Shown in pieces: positions 43,995 to 52,625 of a stretch of DNA of 64,000 nt. Where the stretch lies: contig PNKZ01000009.1 in NCBI GenBank assembly GCA_013822735.1, positions 124,001 through 188,000 of the forward strand, in the 5' to 3' direction. Origin of the DNA: Pirellula sp. (GTDB lineage Bacteria > Planctomycetota > Planctomycetia > Pirellulales > PNKZ01). The number at the start of each line of letters is the position of its first letter. Position 1 is the first letter of the stretch. The notes under the pieces were generated by a model. It worked only from the letters and a program-made list of their open reading frames with translations, did no database searches and was not told the origin of the DNA. Position numbers and translations under genes: made by a program.

Positions 43995-44633
43995 TCACAC
44001 ATCTTTCAACTTTCGCACGGCCTCGCGGGCCTTCTTTAAAAACTCCACCTTCGGTTCGCCGGCCTCGAGCCAAATCGGCGGGCCGAACGTCACGCAACTC
44101 AAGAGCGGCACCGGTAGGAACTCGCCGCGCGGCAGTACCCGGTTCAGATTATCAATATGAACCGGCACTAGTTCTAGGTCCGGTCGCTTCTTTGCCAAGT
44201 AGTAAAGCCCGCTTTTAAACTCGTCGATTTCCGAGCCCGTGTTTCGATGCCCTTCGGGAAACACGATAATCGAATACCGATCGCCGATTTCGCGCAGCAT
44301 TAAATCGACGGGACTTTGATGCACCTTGATGTTCTGGCGGTCGATGAGCATCGCGCCGAACACGTGTTTCGCCAAGTACGGCTTCAGGCGACCGCGCTCC
44401 CAATAATCGCGGGCCGCCACGGGGCGCGTCAGCATCCGCACGTCGTGAGGCAGCAGCGACCAGATCACCAGAGCGTCGAGGTGGCTCGTGTGATTCGCGA
44501 AGTAAATCCGCTGGTTGGTGTCGGGCTGGCAGTTGATATACCGCACGCTCGCGCCGGAAATAAAGCGCGCGAACCCGACGAGCAACGCCCTCGAGACGGC
44601 CTCCATGGTTTTACTGGTGATCGCTTCGAGCAT
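43995..44633 (-). CDS. plsC: 1-acyl-sn-glycerol-3-phosphate acyltransferase (PlsC-like)
   Basis: 212 residues. The acyltransferase HX4D motif is NHTSHLD (His48, Asp53), followed by the phosphate-binding region around 95-125 (IDRQNIKVHQSPVDLMLREI) and FPEGHRNTG (motif III, about 131-139). PlsC acylates lysophosphatidic acid at sn-2 to make phosphatidic acid. The N-terminus has one or two membrane-associated helices. Orientation and distance place it just upstream of cdsA, giving two consecutive steps of phospholipid synthesis. The related ornithine-lipid or lyso-lipid acyltransferases cannot be ruled out. Confidence 0.88.
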   Translation of the reverse strand: MLEAITSKTMEAVSRALLVGFARFISGASVRYINCQPDTNQRIYFANHTSHLDALVIWSLLPHDVRMLTRPVAARDYWERGRLKPYLAKHVFGAMLIDRQNIKVHQSPVDLMLREIGDRYSIIVFPEGHRNTGSEIDEFKSGLYYLAKKRPDLELVPVHIDNLNRVLPRGEFLPVPLLSCVTFGPPIWLEAGEPKVEFLKKAREAVRKLKDV

Positions 44634-44896
44634 GAACGGTCGGTGCGGGAGGCGAAAACGTGGTCGGCGGAGTCAGGTTGTTTTTGGAGTCGCAGTAGTT
44701 GCCGAGACTCCCGCACCTTCAAACTTGCCATGCTATCCTGCCGCCCGACCGACCGCCAAGGGCGACGGCCGGGAATCCGTCGAACCGGCGAAATTGCGGA
44801 GAAAAGAAGCGCCCTAACGACCGTTTGCGCGGCATTTCCGCGGCCTGCTCGTTCCGTAGGAAGCGATTGTGCCGTCGCGCCGCGGCACACCGTGCG

Positions 44897-45589
44897 CTAG
44901 ACAAGCCCTTCGCCGAAGCCGCGCTTCGGCGCTTCGCCCGGCGTGCGCGAGGCGGGCGCATGCGGATTCGTATGCGGCGCGGGAAGGTCCGGCGCGGCGG
45001 GTTCGACTTTGCTTTGCTCCGCCGGCTTCGATTCCGAGGTCGGTGAACTTTGCGCGGCGGCCGGCGGCGGCGAATGCGGCGGCGAAACAGGCGGCATCTT
45101 TCGAATGTGCCCTTCGCGCTCGCCGTGGCCGCGACCATGGTCACCATGGTGTTTGCGGCGCGGCATCGGCGCCACATCGTCGTCGAAATCGTCGTAGCTG
45201 GAAACGTAGCCCGGCAGCTTCGCGCGCTCCTGCTCGTGCTGAAACGCCTCTATGACTTTTTGCTGAATCATATCGCGACAAGCCTGATTGATCGGATGCG
45301 CGATATCGGCGTAGAGCTTCGCACGGCCGTCGTCCTCGCGAATCGATTCGCCGCGCAACCGCGCTCCGCATTGGTTGCAGTAGCCGGCTTTGAGATGATT
45401 CTTCGAGCCGCATTGATGGCAATGCGCGGTCAGCCGCCGGCTCGGCATGGCTACGAACGAACCATTCGCGCCGCCGATGATCTTCAGATCGCGAATGACG
45501 AAGCAATGATCGAACGTGATGGAGCAGAAGGCTTGCAGGCGCTCGCCCGACTCCTCCATCAACTTGATGCGCACCTCGGTGATTTCCAT
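44897..45589 (-). CDS. spoVG: SpoVG family protein with inserted zinc ribbon and disordered tail
   Basis: 230 residues. The SpoVG fold is recognisable in [20 protein letters not shown], then [16 protein letters not shown] and [10 protein letters not shown], with [20 protein letters not shown] completing it after an insertion. The insert (about 55-78) is a zinc ribbon with Cys57, Cys60, Cys71, Cys74 ([19 protein letters not shown]). SpoVG in Firmicutes is an RNA/DNA-binding regulator of sporulation, virulence and division; the role in planctomycetes is unknown. The C-terminal roughly 110 residues are Pro/His/Ser-rich disordered sequence. It lies 74 bases downstream of ispE in the same orientation. 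Confidence 0.92.
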   Translation of the reverse strand: MEITEVRIKLMEESGERLQAFCSITFDHCFVIRDLKIIGGANGSFVAMPSRRLTAHCHQCGSKNHLKAGYCNQCGARLRGESIREDDGRAKLYADIAHPINQACRDMIQQKVIEAFQHEQERAKLPGYVSSYDDFDDDVAPMPRRKHHGDHGRGHGEREGHIRKMPPVSPPHSPPPAAAQSSPTSESKPAEQSKVEPAAPDLPAPHTNPHAPASRTPGEAPKRGFGEGLV

Positions 45590-45663
45590 GGCTGCTTCTC
45601 TCCCTAGCGTCGCCCCAATCTATCGCTGCGTGATCCGTCGTAGTGCTGCTTCCTGCCAAACTT

Positions 45664-46584
45664 CTAATTCGGTGTCGTCATGAGTGCCATGGTTCGTCCG
45701 AGCCCGCGCCCGCGAAGCGTTGCCGCCATGCTGCGGGCATGCGTCGCCGACCGGCACAGGGCGAAGTAACTGGTGCCGCTGCCGCTCATCCGATGTCCCA
45801 AGCAGTCCAGTTGATGCAATTCGCGCGCCAGGCGGTTGATCCAGGGGGAGATGCCTTCCGCGGCGTCCTGCAATCGATTGTGAAACAATCGCCCCACTTC
45901 ATCGCAATTCCCGCTCTGCCAAGCCTGGATCAGTTCGACGGCGCGCCGGGGCTTCTCCGAAGGCCGGCAAGCGCGATAAACGGCCGCGGTCGATAATCCC
46001 TCAGGTGGGGCAATCACTGCGAAGTGCAGGACGCCGCAGCCGGAAAGAGGTTCGACCTGTTCCCCTCGTCCGCGGCAAAGCGCCGGGCCGGGCGTGAAAA
46101 AATAGGGAATGTCGCTCCCGAGCGTCGCCGCGATTTCCGCCAGCCGGGTGCGCGACCAATCGAGCCGCCAAGCGATGTTCGCGGCCACGAGCGCCGCGGC
46201 GGCGTCGGTTGAGCCTCCCGCCATGCCGGCAGCCATCGGAATGCGTTTCACGAGTCGCACGCGCGCCCCGTGCTCCACGCCTGCGGCCTCGCGCAACGCT
46301 TCCAAGGCCCGCACGACGATATTCGCCGAACCGGTGGGGAGCGTGCGCTCGGCGGCCGCCGCGTGGCCTGCCGGCGGAAGCGAGTCGGCGCTTAGGTCGT
46401 TTTCCAGCGAGAATGCGCCGCCGGGGTCGTCGGCGAGCGTCAACGTGTCGTAGAGCGACACCCGCGTCATCACGGTTTCGATTTCGTGAAACCCGTCCGC
46501 GCGCTTGCCGAGCACTTCGAGAAAGAGGTTCAATTTCGCCGGAGCGAAGACCTCGACCATTTGCGGGCCGCGTCGTACGTGCAT
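45664..46584 (-). CDS. ispE: 4-diphosphocytidyl-2-C-methyl-D-erythritol kinase
   Basis: 306 residues from ATG 46584 (MHVRRGPQMVEVFAPAKLNL; Met9 could also serve, beginning MVEVFAPAKLN). GHMP kinase motifs: N-terminal APAKLNLFLEVLGKRADGFH, the glycine-rich ATP loop PMAAGMAGGSTDAAAALVAA, and C-terminal MSGSGTSYFALCRSA. IspE phosphorylates CDP-methylerythritol in the MEP isoprenoid pathway. The usual order ispE-spoVG seen in Bacillus is conserved here across phyla. The open frame extends upstream to 46665 but the extra part is not conserved-looking. Confidence 0.94.
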   Translation of the reverse strand: MHVRRGPQMVEVFAPAKLNLFLEVLGKRADGFHEIETVMTRVSLYDTLTLADDPGGAFSLENDLSADSLPPAGHAAAAERTLPTGSANIVVRALEALREAAGVEHGARVRLVKRIPMAAGMAGGSTDAAAALVAANIAWRLDWSRTRLAEIAATLGSDIPYFFTPGPALCRGRGEQVEPLSGCGVLHFAVIAPPEGLSTAAVYRACRPSEKPRRAVELIQAWQSGNCDEVGRLFHNRLQDAAEGISPWINRLARELHQLDCLGHRMSGSGTSYFALCRSATHARSMAATLRGRGLGRTMALMTTPN

Positions 46585-46757
46585 GGCCGACGGTTCTCGT
46601 TCAAGACGGCGACTCTGCGTTGCTTCACCACCACGTATCGTATCGGTGCAAAAATCGAGGGTCAACCTGAGTCTTGGCCGGCCCTAGATTCACGTTGCTT
46701 TGGGTAGTGTGGGCTTTGGGTAGTGTGGCGAATGCAACGAAGCCCGCCCGCCGCTTT

Positions 46758-47915
46758 CTATACGATGCGTTCTAAAATCAACGGATGCGCCTGCGGAGAT
46801 GCGTCAGAAATCTTGATTGCCTTTCGCACGACGGCCGCGGCGGTATGTGCGGCAGATCCTGGTTGCGCAAACAGGCGCAGGATCGGCTCGCCCGCGTCGA
46901 CCTTCTGCCCCAGCCGTGCGAGTATTTCAAAACCGACAGCCGGATCGATTTTGTCGCTGAGCACTTTCCGACCGCCGCCGAGTTCGATCACTGCCCAACC
47001 CAGCGCTTCGGTATCGATGGCCGCGATATAGCCGGCATGCGCGGCCGAGACCAGGACTTCGCCGGCCCGAGCGCGCGGGACGTCGAGATCCCCTCCTTGC
47101 GCCTCCACCATCTCGCGAAACTTCGCCAAGGCCCGGCCGTCGGCCACCAGCGCGCGTTGCTCGGCGAGGGCGGCTTCGCGCGTTGCGAAAGTTCCCGCGG
47201 CCGTGAGCAATTCGGCGCCGAGTTCCAACGTGAGCTCGACCAAGTCGGCAGGGCCTGCGCCTTGCAACACTTCGATCGATTCGTCGACCTCCACGCCGTT
47301 GCCCGCCATCCGTCCGAGCGGTTGGTTCATATCGGTCAGCAGCGCCGTGGTCTTCACTCCCATGCGCTTGCCGACGGCGACCATCGACTGCGCCAGACGT
47401 CGGGCGTCGTCGACCGTTTTCATGAACGCGCCGCTGCCGAACTTGACGTCGAGTACCAGGGCGTCGAGTCCTTCGGCCAACTTCTTGCTCATGATGCTGG
47501 CGGTAATCAAAGGAATCGAGGCGACCGTGGCGGTTACGTCGCGCAGGGCGTAAAGTTTTCGATCGGCCGGCACGAGATCGGCCGTGGCCCCCGTGATCAC
47601 GCAGCCGACGCTCGATGCCACGGCGCGGATTTCGTCGAGCGAAAGATTGGTGCGAAAGCCCGGGATGGCTTCGAGCTTATCGAGCGTTCCCCCCGTCGCC
47701 CCCAGACCTCGGCCGGAAATCATCGGCACGGTGAGATCGCAGCAAGCCAAGAGCGGCGCGAGGATGAGCGAGGTCTTGTCGCCGATACCGCCGGTCGAGT
47801 GTTTGTCGACGACCTGCAGACCCTGCGGCCACGCAAGCGTTGCACCGCTCGCAAGCATCGCTTCGGTAAGCACGGCCGTTTCTTCGTCGGTCATCCCGCG
47901 CAGATACACGGCCAT
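46758..47915 (-). CDS. pdp: Pyrimidine-nucleoside phosphorylase, main frame (5' part frameshifted)
   Basis: 385 residues starting at ATG 47915. The first part contains [20 protein letters not shown] and the thymidine/pyrimidine phosphorylase motif [20 protein letters not shown]. Further family blocks are [40 protein letters not shown] and [20 protein letters not shown]. It phosphorolyses thymidine/uridine in pyrimidine salvage. The expected first roughly 41 residues are encoded in another frame at 47918-48040 (see next entry), so this frame starts inside the N-terminal alpha domain. Whether the gene is a true pseudogene, is saved by internal initiation at 47915, or reflects an assembly error cannot be decided. 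Confidence 0.85.
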   Translation of the reverse strand: MAVYLRGMTDEETAVLTEAMLASGATLAWPQGLQVVDKHSTGGIGDKTSLILAPLLACCDLTVPMISGRGLGATGGTLDKLEAIPGFRTNLSLDEIRAVASSVGCVITGATADLVPADRKLYALRDVTATVASIPLITASIMSKKLAEGLDALVLDVKFGSGAFMKTVDDARRLAQSMVAVGKRMGVKTTALLTDMNQPLGRMAGNGVEVDESIEVLQGAGPADLVELTLELGAELLTAAGTFATREAALAEQRALVADGRALAKFREMVEAQGGDLDVPRARAGEVLVSAAHAGYIAAIDTEALGWAVIELGGGRKVLSDKIDPAVGFEILARLGQKVDAGEPILRLFAQPGSAAHTAAAVVRKAIKISDASPQAHPLILERIV

Positions 47916-47917
47916 GG

Positions 47918-48040
47918 CCAGGCGGCCATCTGATAGTCGGGCACCGCGCCGGCGGCGTAGCCTTCGACGAGGCGTTGCAATTCGGCCGGCGAGAGCGTAT
48001 CGCCGTCGCGCTTCTTCGCGATGATCTGCGCGGGGTTCAT
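47918..48040 (-). pseudogene. pdp: Detached N-terminal segment of the pyrimidine-nucleoside phosphorylase
   Basis: From ATG 48040 the minus strand reads [20 protein letters not shown], continuing [21 protein letters not shown]. This is exactly the family N-terminus (compare IAKKRDG and IPDYQMSA in Bacillus Pdp). After Trp41 (47918-47920) only two bases (CC) separate it from the in-frame ATG at 47915, where three are required, so one base is missing in about 47916-47917 and the frame is lost. Confidence 0.85.
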
Positions 48041-48081
48041 GCGTGCGAGGATTCGTTCGGGTGCGAAGACTTCAACAACAC

Positions 48082-48111
48082 AAGCCCTCGGCGACGGTGC
48101 GCCGAGGGCTT
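48082..48111 (-). terminator. Hairpin terminator after the Cys-rich protein gene
   Basis: AAGCCCTCGGCG (48082-48093) and CGCCGAGGGCTT (48100-48111) form a perfect 12-bp stem with a six-base loop. On the minus strand it is followed by TGTGTTGTTG, a weak T-rich tail. It lies 50 bases after the stop of the leftward gene at 48161. Confidence 0.75.
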
Positions 48112-48160
48112 GCAGTGTAGTCTAGCGGATCGCAAGGCCTGAATCGTTAGCGAAGGGCCG

Positions 48161-49309
48161 TTACCGGTTCGGCACGTATTCGACGGCCGGGTTCGGCATC
48201 GGCACCGGCACGGAACCCTGCGGGATCGGACCTTGCGGCATCATGCCCTGCGGCATGGCGCCTTGAGGCATCATCCCTTGCGGAACGCCGTCTTGGCCCG
48301 GCACATATTGCGGCATGCCCGGGTAGTTGGGAACCGGCGTCGGTACCACGTACTCTTGAGTGGTCGTGCCGTTGGCCTTCGCCGCCGCGGCGGCCTTTGC
48401 ATCGGCTTCGGCTCGAGCCTTGACCGTCGCGGCATCCACGCCCAACTGTTGATACACGTTTTGGAACATCGTGTTATCGTACGGGTTCCGCGGATCGCCG
48501 TTCCAACGCGTTGCCAACTCTTGTTGCGAGAAGACGTGCATCACGTGGTACGGACGGAAGTAGTAGTAGCCGTGCGTCGTGCCGAAGTGCGGCATGTGTT
48601 GCACGAGGTCGCCGGTCGATCGCAGCAAGCAGTGGTTGCCGAGTCCGCAGCAGCACTGGCCGATGCAACCGCAGGCGCTGCTCAAGCAGCAGCAGCCGAT
48701 GCCGCAGGGAATGCCGCACGGGATACCGCAGTGGCCGGTGTTGCAGGCGCCGCCGTTGTTGCAGCACTCGCCGCCGCCGCCGGAGAATCCGCCCGGCTGG
48801 CCTCCGTAGCTGCTCATGTTCGGATCAGCTTGCGGAGCCGGAGTTCCCTGCATGCCGCCGGGAGCCGAGGCGCCGTAAGCCGCGCCGTTCGATTGATCCC
48901 AGGGCAACGAGTTGACGCTCGAGTTCCAGTATTGCTGCGGGGCCGCTGCGGGAACGCTCGGACGCGCCCCGCCACCGCTCACTCCCGCCGCCGGAGCCGG
49001 AGTCGGTTGCGTGCGACTGGCCATGAGCACGCGTTGCGTCGCCGCCGACGGCGGATTGACGGGCTTGAAGCCCGACGACACCGGAGCGGCCGCGTAGGTC
49101 GTCGTGCCGGGGCGCATCGCCACCGTAGCCGGTTGCACGCCGTAGCCGCGCTGGGCGGGAGCGTAGTGTGCTTGCGAAGCGTGAGCGTAACGGCCGGGCA
49201 TCGCCGCGGTCGCCTGTTGCGCTTGCTGTTGATAGTATTGGGCCGTCGCGTCGCTCGCGAAACCGGCCGCGCAGACCACCAACGTCAGAGAGAAGAAAAA
49301 CTTCCTCAC
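48161..49309 (-). CDS. Secreted Cys-rich, Gln/Pro/Met-rich protein of unknown function
   Basis: 382 residues from GTG 49309, chosen because AAAGGAG precedes it by six bases and it begins a clean signal peptide (VRKFFFSLTLVVCAAGFASD). The upstream open frame to 49546 is discarded. A Gln/Ala/Tyr-rich start and a low-complexity region lead to a Cys cluster at about 182-228 (CGIPCGIPCGIGCCC and nearby CC pairs, about 20 Cys in 45 residues). Next come a GYYYFRPYHVMHVFSQQELA conserved block and a C-terminal PQGMMPQG repeat tail. The Cys cluster suggests dense disulfides or metal binding in the periplasm or cell surface. No known family is recognised beyond similar planctomycete secreted proteins. 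Confidence 0.82.
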   Translation of the reverse strand: MRKFFFSLTLVVCAAGFASDATAQYYQQQAQQATAAMPGRYAHASQAHYAPAQRGYGVQPATVAMRPGTTTYAAAPVSSGFKPVNPPSAATQRVLMASRTQPTPAPAAGVSGGGARPSVPAAAPQQYWNSSVNSLPWDQSNGAAYGASAPGGMQGTPAPQADPNMSSYGGQPGGFSGGGGECCNNGGACNTGHCGIPCGIPCGIGCCCLSSACGCIGQCCCGLGNHCLLRSTGDLVQHMPHFGTTHGYYYFRPYHVMHVFSQQELATRWNGDPRNPYDNTMFQNVYQQLGVDAATVKARAEADAKAAAAAKANGTTTQEYVVPTPVPNYPGMPQYVPGQDGVPQGMMPQGAMPQGMMPQGPIPQGSVPVPMPNPAVEYVPNR

Positions 49310-49841
49310 CGGGATCTCCTTTCCCACCACGCACAAGGCCGACGCCCGCGGCGTCGAACAGCTCGCATCCGTATCGTTCCGTCGGACAAAGTCGTGCCGC
49401 GCGTTATAGCGCGCTCGGGCAGGACTCCGTCTGCATCCTTCAATCGTCGTCGGGCTCCCGCAAAGTTCCCTGAATTGCACTGCCGGCGAATAACGCGCAC
49501 GACCCGCGTAGCCGGCACGCCCCTCCTCTGCGACTTCCCTCGGCACGACCCGGCGCAGGTGATACGACCCGCCTTTTTGCTACGCCTTCCCGCCGCGTGG
49601 TGTTGCATGGGTTCATGATGCCTGAGGGCAACAGGCATGATGCCGAACGGCAACGCCGCCGCCGCGTCGCGAACTCCGTTCATCGCTCGCCCTGCCGCCG
49701 CGCAACTCGCCGAACGGCAACGACTTCCGCGTATCACAGACCTTACCGCGCAGTCTCTGCGACCCCCCCGGCACCGGCTTTGCTTTTCACTTCGGTACGC
49801 TCGGGCAGGCCGCACCGAACGCACCACCGGAAAAGTCCACC
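49310..49841. other. Intergenic between divergent genes, no gene
   Basis: About 530 bases. A hairpin ATGCCTG...CAGGCAT (49618-49638) is the only clear structure. Short frames across it are fragmentary, so I call nothing. It should contain promoters for the Cys-rich protein (left) and the sugar transferase (right). Confidence 0.5.
49316..49322 (-). promoter_or_regulatory. Strong ribosome-binding site deciding a GTG start
   Basis: On the minus strand AAAGGAG stands six bases before GTG 49309. It is one of the best Shine-Dalgarno motifs in the window and fixes the start of the Cys-rich protein. Confidence 0.85.
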
Positions 49842-50639
49842 ATGAAGCGACTCCACCAAGCCCACCCGTCGACGTTGAAGCCCGTCGACAATGTCGCCTC
49901 GATGCCTCGACCGGCGTCGAGCCCGACACTGCCCCTGTCCGTCGTCACCACAGATACGTGGATCGGCGGTCGCCCGACTCCCAACTTCTCGGCTTGGCTT
50001 GAAACGGGCGCTCCGCTCACTGCCCGCGCCGGCAACCTTTCGCCGGTCTATCGCTTTATGAAGCGGGCCGTCGACATCGTCGGCGCGTTGGCCGTGCTCG
50101 CCCTCTTGGCGCCGGTGATGGTCGCGACGTTCGTCGTTCTCTGCTTCACCACGCGCGGCAATCCGCTGTTTCGCCAAGAGCGCGTCGGTCTCTGCGGCAA
50201 GCTCTTCCCCATGTACAAGTTTCGCACGATGCGGCTCGACGCACTCGCGCTACAGAATCAGGTGCGCAACGAACACGACGGCCCGATCTTCAAAAACCGC
50301 CGCGACCCGCGCGTCACGCGACTCGGCCGCCTTCTTCGCTCGACGAGCATCGACGAAACTCCGCAACTCTTCAGCGTGCTCGCCGGCCACATGACGCTCG
50401 TCGGCCCGCGCCCGCCGATCGCTTCGGAAGTCATGAAGTACGAACCGTGGCAACTCGGCCGGCTCTCGGTCGTTCCCGGCCTGACGTGCCTCTGGCAAGT
50501 GAGCGGTCGCAGCGAGATCGGCTTCGAAGATTGGGTCCGCATGGACCTGTGGTACGTCGAAAACCAATCGCTGCTCACCGACCTCAAACTCCTGGCCCGC
50601 ACTCCGCTCTCGGTGATCAGCCGCAAGGGAGCGTATTAG
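49842..50639 (+). CDS. Undecaprenyl-phosphate sugar phosphotransferase (WcaJ/RfbP-type)
   Basis: 265 residues. One membrane anchor (about 72-98, RAVDIVGALAVLALLAPVMV) then the bacterial sugar transferase domain: NPLFRQERVGLCGKLFPMYK, FRTMRLDA, RVTRLGRLLRSTSIDETPQL, LVGPRPPI and GLTCLWQVSGRSEIGFEDWV. The family transfers hexose-1-phosphate from UDP-sugar to undecaprenyl phosphate to begin exopolysaccharide or O-antigen units. The first 65 residues are Pro/Ser/Thr-rich and replace the CoA-binding-like N-terminal domain of longer PssY/WcaJ proteins. The acceptor sugar is not predictable. No polysaccharide cluster surrounds it here, although O-antigen ligase-like and GNAT-like genes occur 15 kb away. 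Confidence 0.93.
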   Translation: MKRLHQAHPSTLKPVDNVASMPRPASSPTLPLSVVTTDTWIGGRPTPNFSAWLETGAPLTARAGNLSPVYRFMKRAVDIVGALAVLALLAPVMVATFVVLCFTTRGNPLFRQERVGLCGKLFPMYKFRTMRLDALALQNQVRNEHDGPIFKNRRDPRVTRLGRLLRSTSIDETPQLFSVLAGHMTLVGPRPPIASEVMKYEPWQLGRLSVVPGLTCLWQVSGRSEIGFEDWVRMDLWYVENQSLLTDLKLLARTPLSVISRKGAY

Positions 50640-50641
50640 GA

Positions 50642-50869
50642 GAGTAGCTAGTTGCTAGTAGCTGGTAGCTAGGACGGCAGGCGAGCGTCGAGCCGTGAGG
50701 CCGACGTGTCTGTTGCAACCCTCGCTAACTCGTACCGCGCCCGCCCAATTTGCAATTTGCAATTTGCAATTCTCAATTTGCAATCGCCCGCATTCCCGGA
50801 CACGTCGGGCTTACGCTTCGACGCTCGCCTTCCCCAACTAGCTACTAGCAACCAGCTTCTAGCTACTCC
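50642..50869. repeat. Nested inverted repeat between convergent genes: TAGCTAG heptamers, 32-nt element, CAATTTG array
   Basis: Outer arms are TAGCTAG-type heptamers (50642-50672 and 50833-50869). Inner arms are the 32-nt element copy 2 (50681-50712) and its inverted diverged copy 3 (50799-50830). At the centre 50746-50785 is a CAATTTG array (three exact units, CAATTCT, CAATTTG). The unit begins three bases after the sugar transferase stop and its right arm overlaps the last codons of the convergent dehydrogenase. Confidence 0.85.
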
Positions 50870-52428
50870 TGCGTCCATCTTCCATCAATCGAGCGCCACA
50901 GTTTCCCCGTCGGGTTCTTGTTCTTCAGCGCCTCCGGCAGGCGGGCTTCGCGCACGTTGTCGTAACAGGCCCACATCGCGAAGCGGTCGATGGCCGTGGG
51001 AATACCGACGGCCGTGAAGCCGGGATGCCCCGTCGCCGGAAACGGCCCGCCGTGATTCATCGCGGCCGACACCGCCACGCCGGTCGGCATCTTGTCGTTG
51101 AGCAAGCGCCCCACGCGCTCGCGCAGCGCAGGCACAATCTTGTCGTAGGTCGCGTCGTCGCTGCCGGCCGTGTCGCTATACACGCAGCCGGTCAGGTTTC
51201 CTTCTAGGCTCTTCAATACGCCGAGCAACTCGTCGACGCTCTCGCACACCACGGCCAGCGAGGCATTGCCGAAACACTCCGTTTGCAACACGTGCGGCGC
51301 GGCGATGAATTGCTTCGCCGTGGCTCTTAGCAACGTATTCGAGTGACGAAACCCGGCCGCATCGGAAGGCTTGCCGCCGGCGAGCACTTTCGCGCCGGCC
51401 TGCTCCAGCACGTCGACGCCGCGCGCCAACGACTCGGCCACGCTTTTGGATAGCAGCGCACCGACCGGCGCGGCTTCATAGCGCTTGCCGACCGCCGCGA
51501 GAAACGTCTCGCACTCCGCGCCGGCCAACAGCACGACGAGGCCAGGGTTCGTGCAGAACTGCCCGGTTCCCATCAGCGCGCTTGTGAGGAACTCATCCAC
51601 CAGCTTCTCGCCGCGCTCTTTGAGTGCGCCCGGCAGAATCACCAGCGGATTCACGCTCGAAAGTTCCACGTAGATCGGCTTGCCCACCGCATCGGCGGCC
51701 GCTTTGAGCTTCAGCCCTGCGCTCCGGCTACCGGTGTACGCGATGGCCGCCAAGCGCGGATCGCTCACCAAGCGTTCGCCGTCGGTGTGCGACGTGCGAT
51801 AGATCAACTGCACCATTCCCGTCGGCAGGCCGGCTGCGTCGGCCGACAGTTGCGCAAGCTCGGCGAAGAGCCGTGTCGTGCCGGGATGCGACGTGTTGGC
51901 TTTCGCGATCACCGGACAGCCGGCCGCAATGGCCGCCGCGAAGTCGCCGCCGCTGCAGCTGCCGAACGCAAACGGAAAGTTGTTCGGCCCAAACACGGCG
52001 ACCGGCCCGAGCGCTTCGTAACGTGCCCGAATGTCGAGCTTCGTGTCGATCGTCGGGCGCGTCCACGATTCCTCTTCACACGCCGCGGCGGCCGCGCGCA
52101 GTTGATTGGTCGTGCGCGGCAGCTCGACTTCTGCCAAGCGCGGCTTCACAGGGTAGCCGGTCTCGGCGTTAGCCATTGCCGCGAGCGGCTCCACGTTCGC
52201 CTCGATGCGGGCCGCGAAGTCGCGCAGGAAGCCGGCGATCTTCGTCCGCGGCAAGGTCCGGAGCGTTTGAAACGCGGCGGCGGCGGCCGTGAGGGCGGCG
52301 TCGCAATCGGTCCAAGCGCTCGTCGGATAGACGTCGGGCAAGGTCGCCCCCGTCTGCGGGTTGGCGGCTTGAAAACTTCCGGCGGCATCGGCGGCCCGCC
52401 ACTTTCCGGCGATCAATACGGGTTGCAT
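50863..52428 (-). CDS. NADP-type aldehyde dehydrogenase (2-ketoglutarate semialdehyde dehydrogenase-like)
   Basis: 521 residues, standard ALDH length. The catalytic Glu255 is in IYVELSSVNP and the nucleophile Cys292 in GTGQFCTNPG. The oxyanion Asn150 is in FGPNNFPFAF and Lys176 in AGCPVIAKANTSHPGT. The QFCTNPG and GRLLNDKMPTGVAVSAAMNHG blocks are typical of ALDH_KGSADH-like enzymes, which oxidise 2-oxoglutarate semialdehyde to 2-oxoglutarate at the end of non-phosphorylated pentose, hydroxyproline or glucarate routes. No sugar dehydratase genes are adjacent, so the pathway is uncertain. A GGGGTSA heptamer array ends about seven bases before the start. The last two codons lie in the nested repeat. 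Confidence 0.92.
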   Translation of the reverse strand: MQPVLIAGKWRAADAAGSFQAANPQTGATLPDVYPTSAWTDCDAALTAAAAAFQTLRTLPRTKIAGFLRDFAARIEANVEPLAAMANAETGYPVKPRLAEVELPRTTNQLRAAAAACEEESWTRPTIDTKLDIRARYEALGPVAVFGPNNFPFAFGSCSGGDFAAAIAAGCPVIAKANTSHPGTTRLFAELAQLSADAAGLPTGMVQLIYRTSHTDGERLVSDPRLAAIAYTGSRSAGLKLKAAADAVGKPIYVELSSVNPLVILPGALKERGEKLVDEFLTSALMGTGQFCTNPGLVVLLAGAECETFLAAVGKRYEAAPVGALLSKSVAESLARGVDVLEQAGAKVLAGGKPSDAAGFRHSNTLLRATAKQFIAAPHVLQTECFGNASLAVVCESVDELLGVLKSLEGNLTGCVYSDTAGSDDATYDKIVPALRERVGRLLNDKMPTGVAVSAAMNHGGPFPATGHPGFTAVGIPTAIDRFAMWACYDNVREARLPEALKNKNPTGKLWRSIDGRWTQE

Positions 52429-52434
52429 GGTTCT

Positions 52435-52520
52435 GAGGGGTGAGGGGTCAGGGGCGAGGGGTGAGTTCGGAGTCGTGAATCAAAAGTCTTATTTAGCCCC
52501 GGAGCTCGTCTCCGGGGGAA
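52435..52520. repeat. GGGGTSA heptamers plus TTTAGCCCC hairpin upstream of the dehydrogenase
   Basis: 52435-52465: GGGGTGA, GGGGTCA, GGGGCGA, GGGGTGA. 52491-52520: TTTAGCCCCGGAGC, TCGT, CTCCGGGGGA. The first lies just upstream of the leftward dehydrogenase start; the second is the AGCTC/CTCC variant of the covarying hairpin family. Confidence 0.8.
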
Positions 52521-52564
52521 TGTGCGTTCTGCAATGTTCGACGTACCTACGTTGTCGATTTTGT

Positions 52565-52594
52565 CCTAGCGCCTAGCTTCTAACGCCTAGCGCC
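52565..52594. repeat. CTAGCGC heptamer array
   Basis: Four 7-mers (CCTAGCG, CCTAGCT, TCTAACG, CCTAGCG). It is complementary to the GGCGCTA-type arrays at 25465, 26746 and 43903. Confidence 0.75.
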
Positions 52595-52625
52595 TTTTCT
52601 GCCACTTACGTCAATTTTCCCGCTG

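Noticed and set aside
48233-49618. 461-codon plus-strand frame
   Set aside because: Antisense to the Cys-rich protein, whose start is fixed by AAAGGAG and whose terminator is visible.
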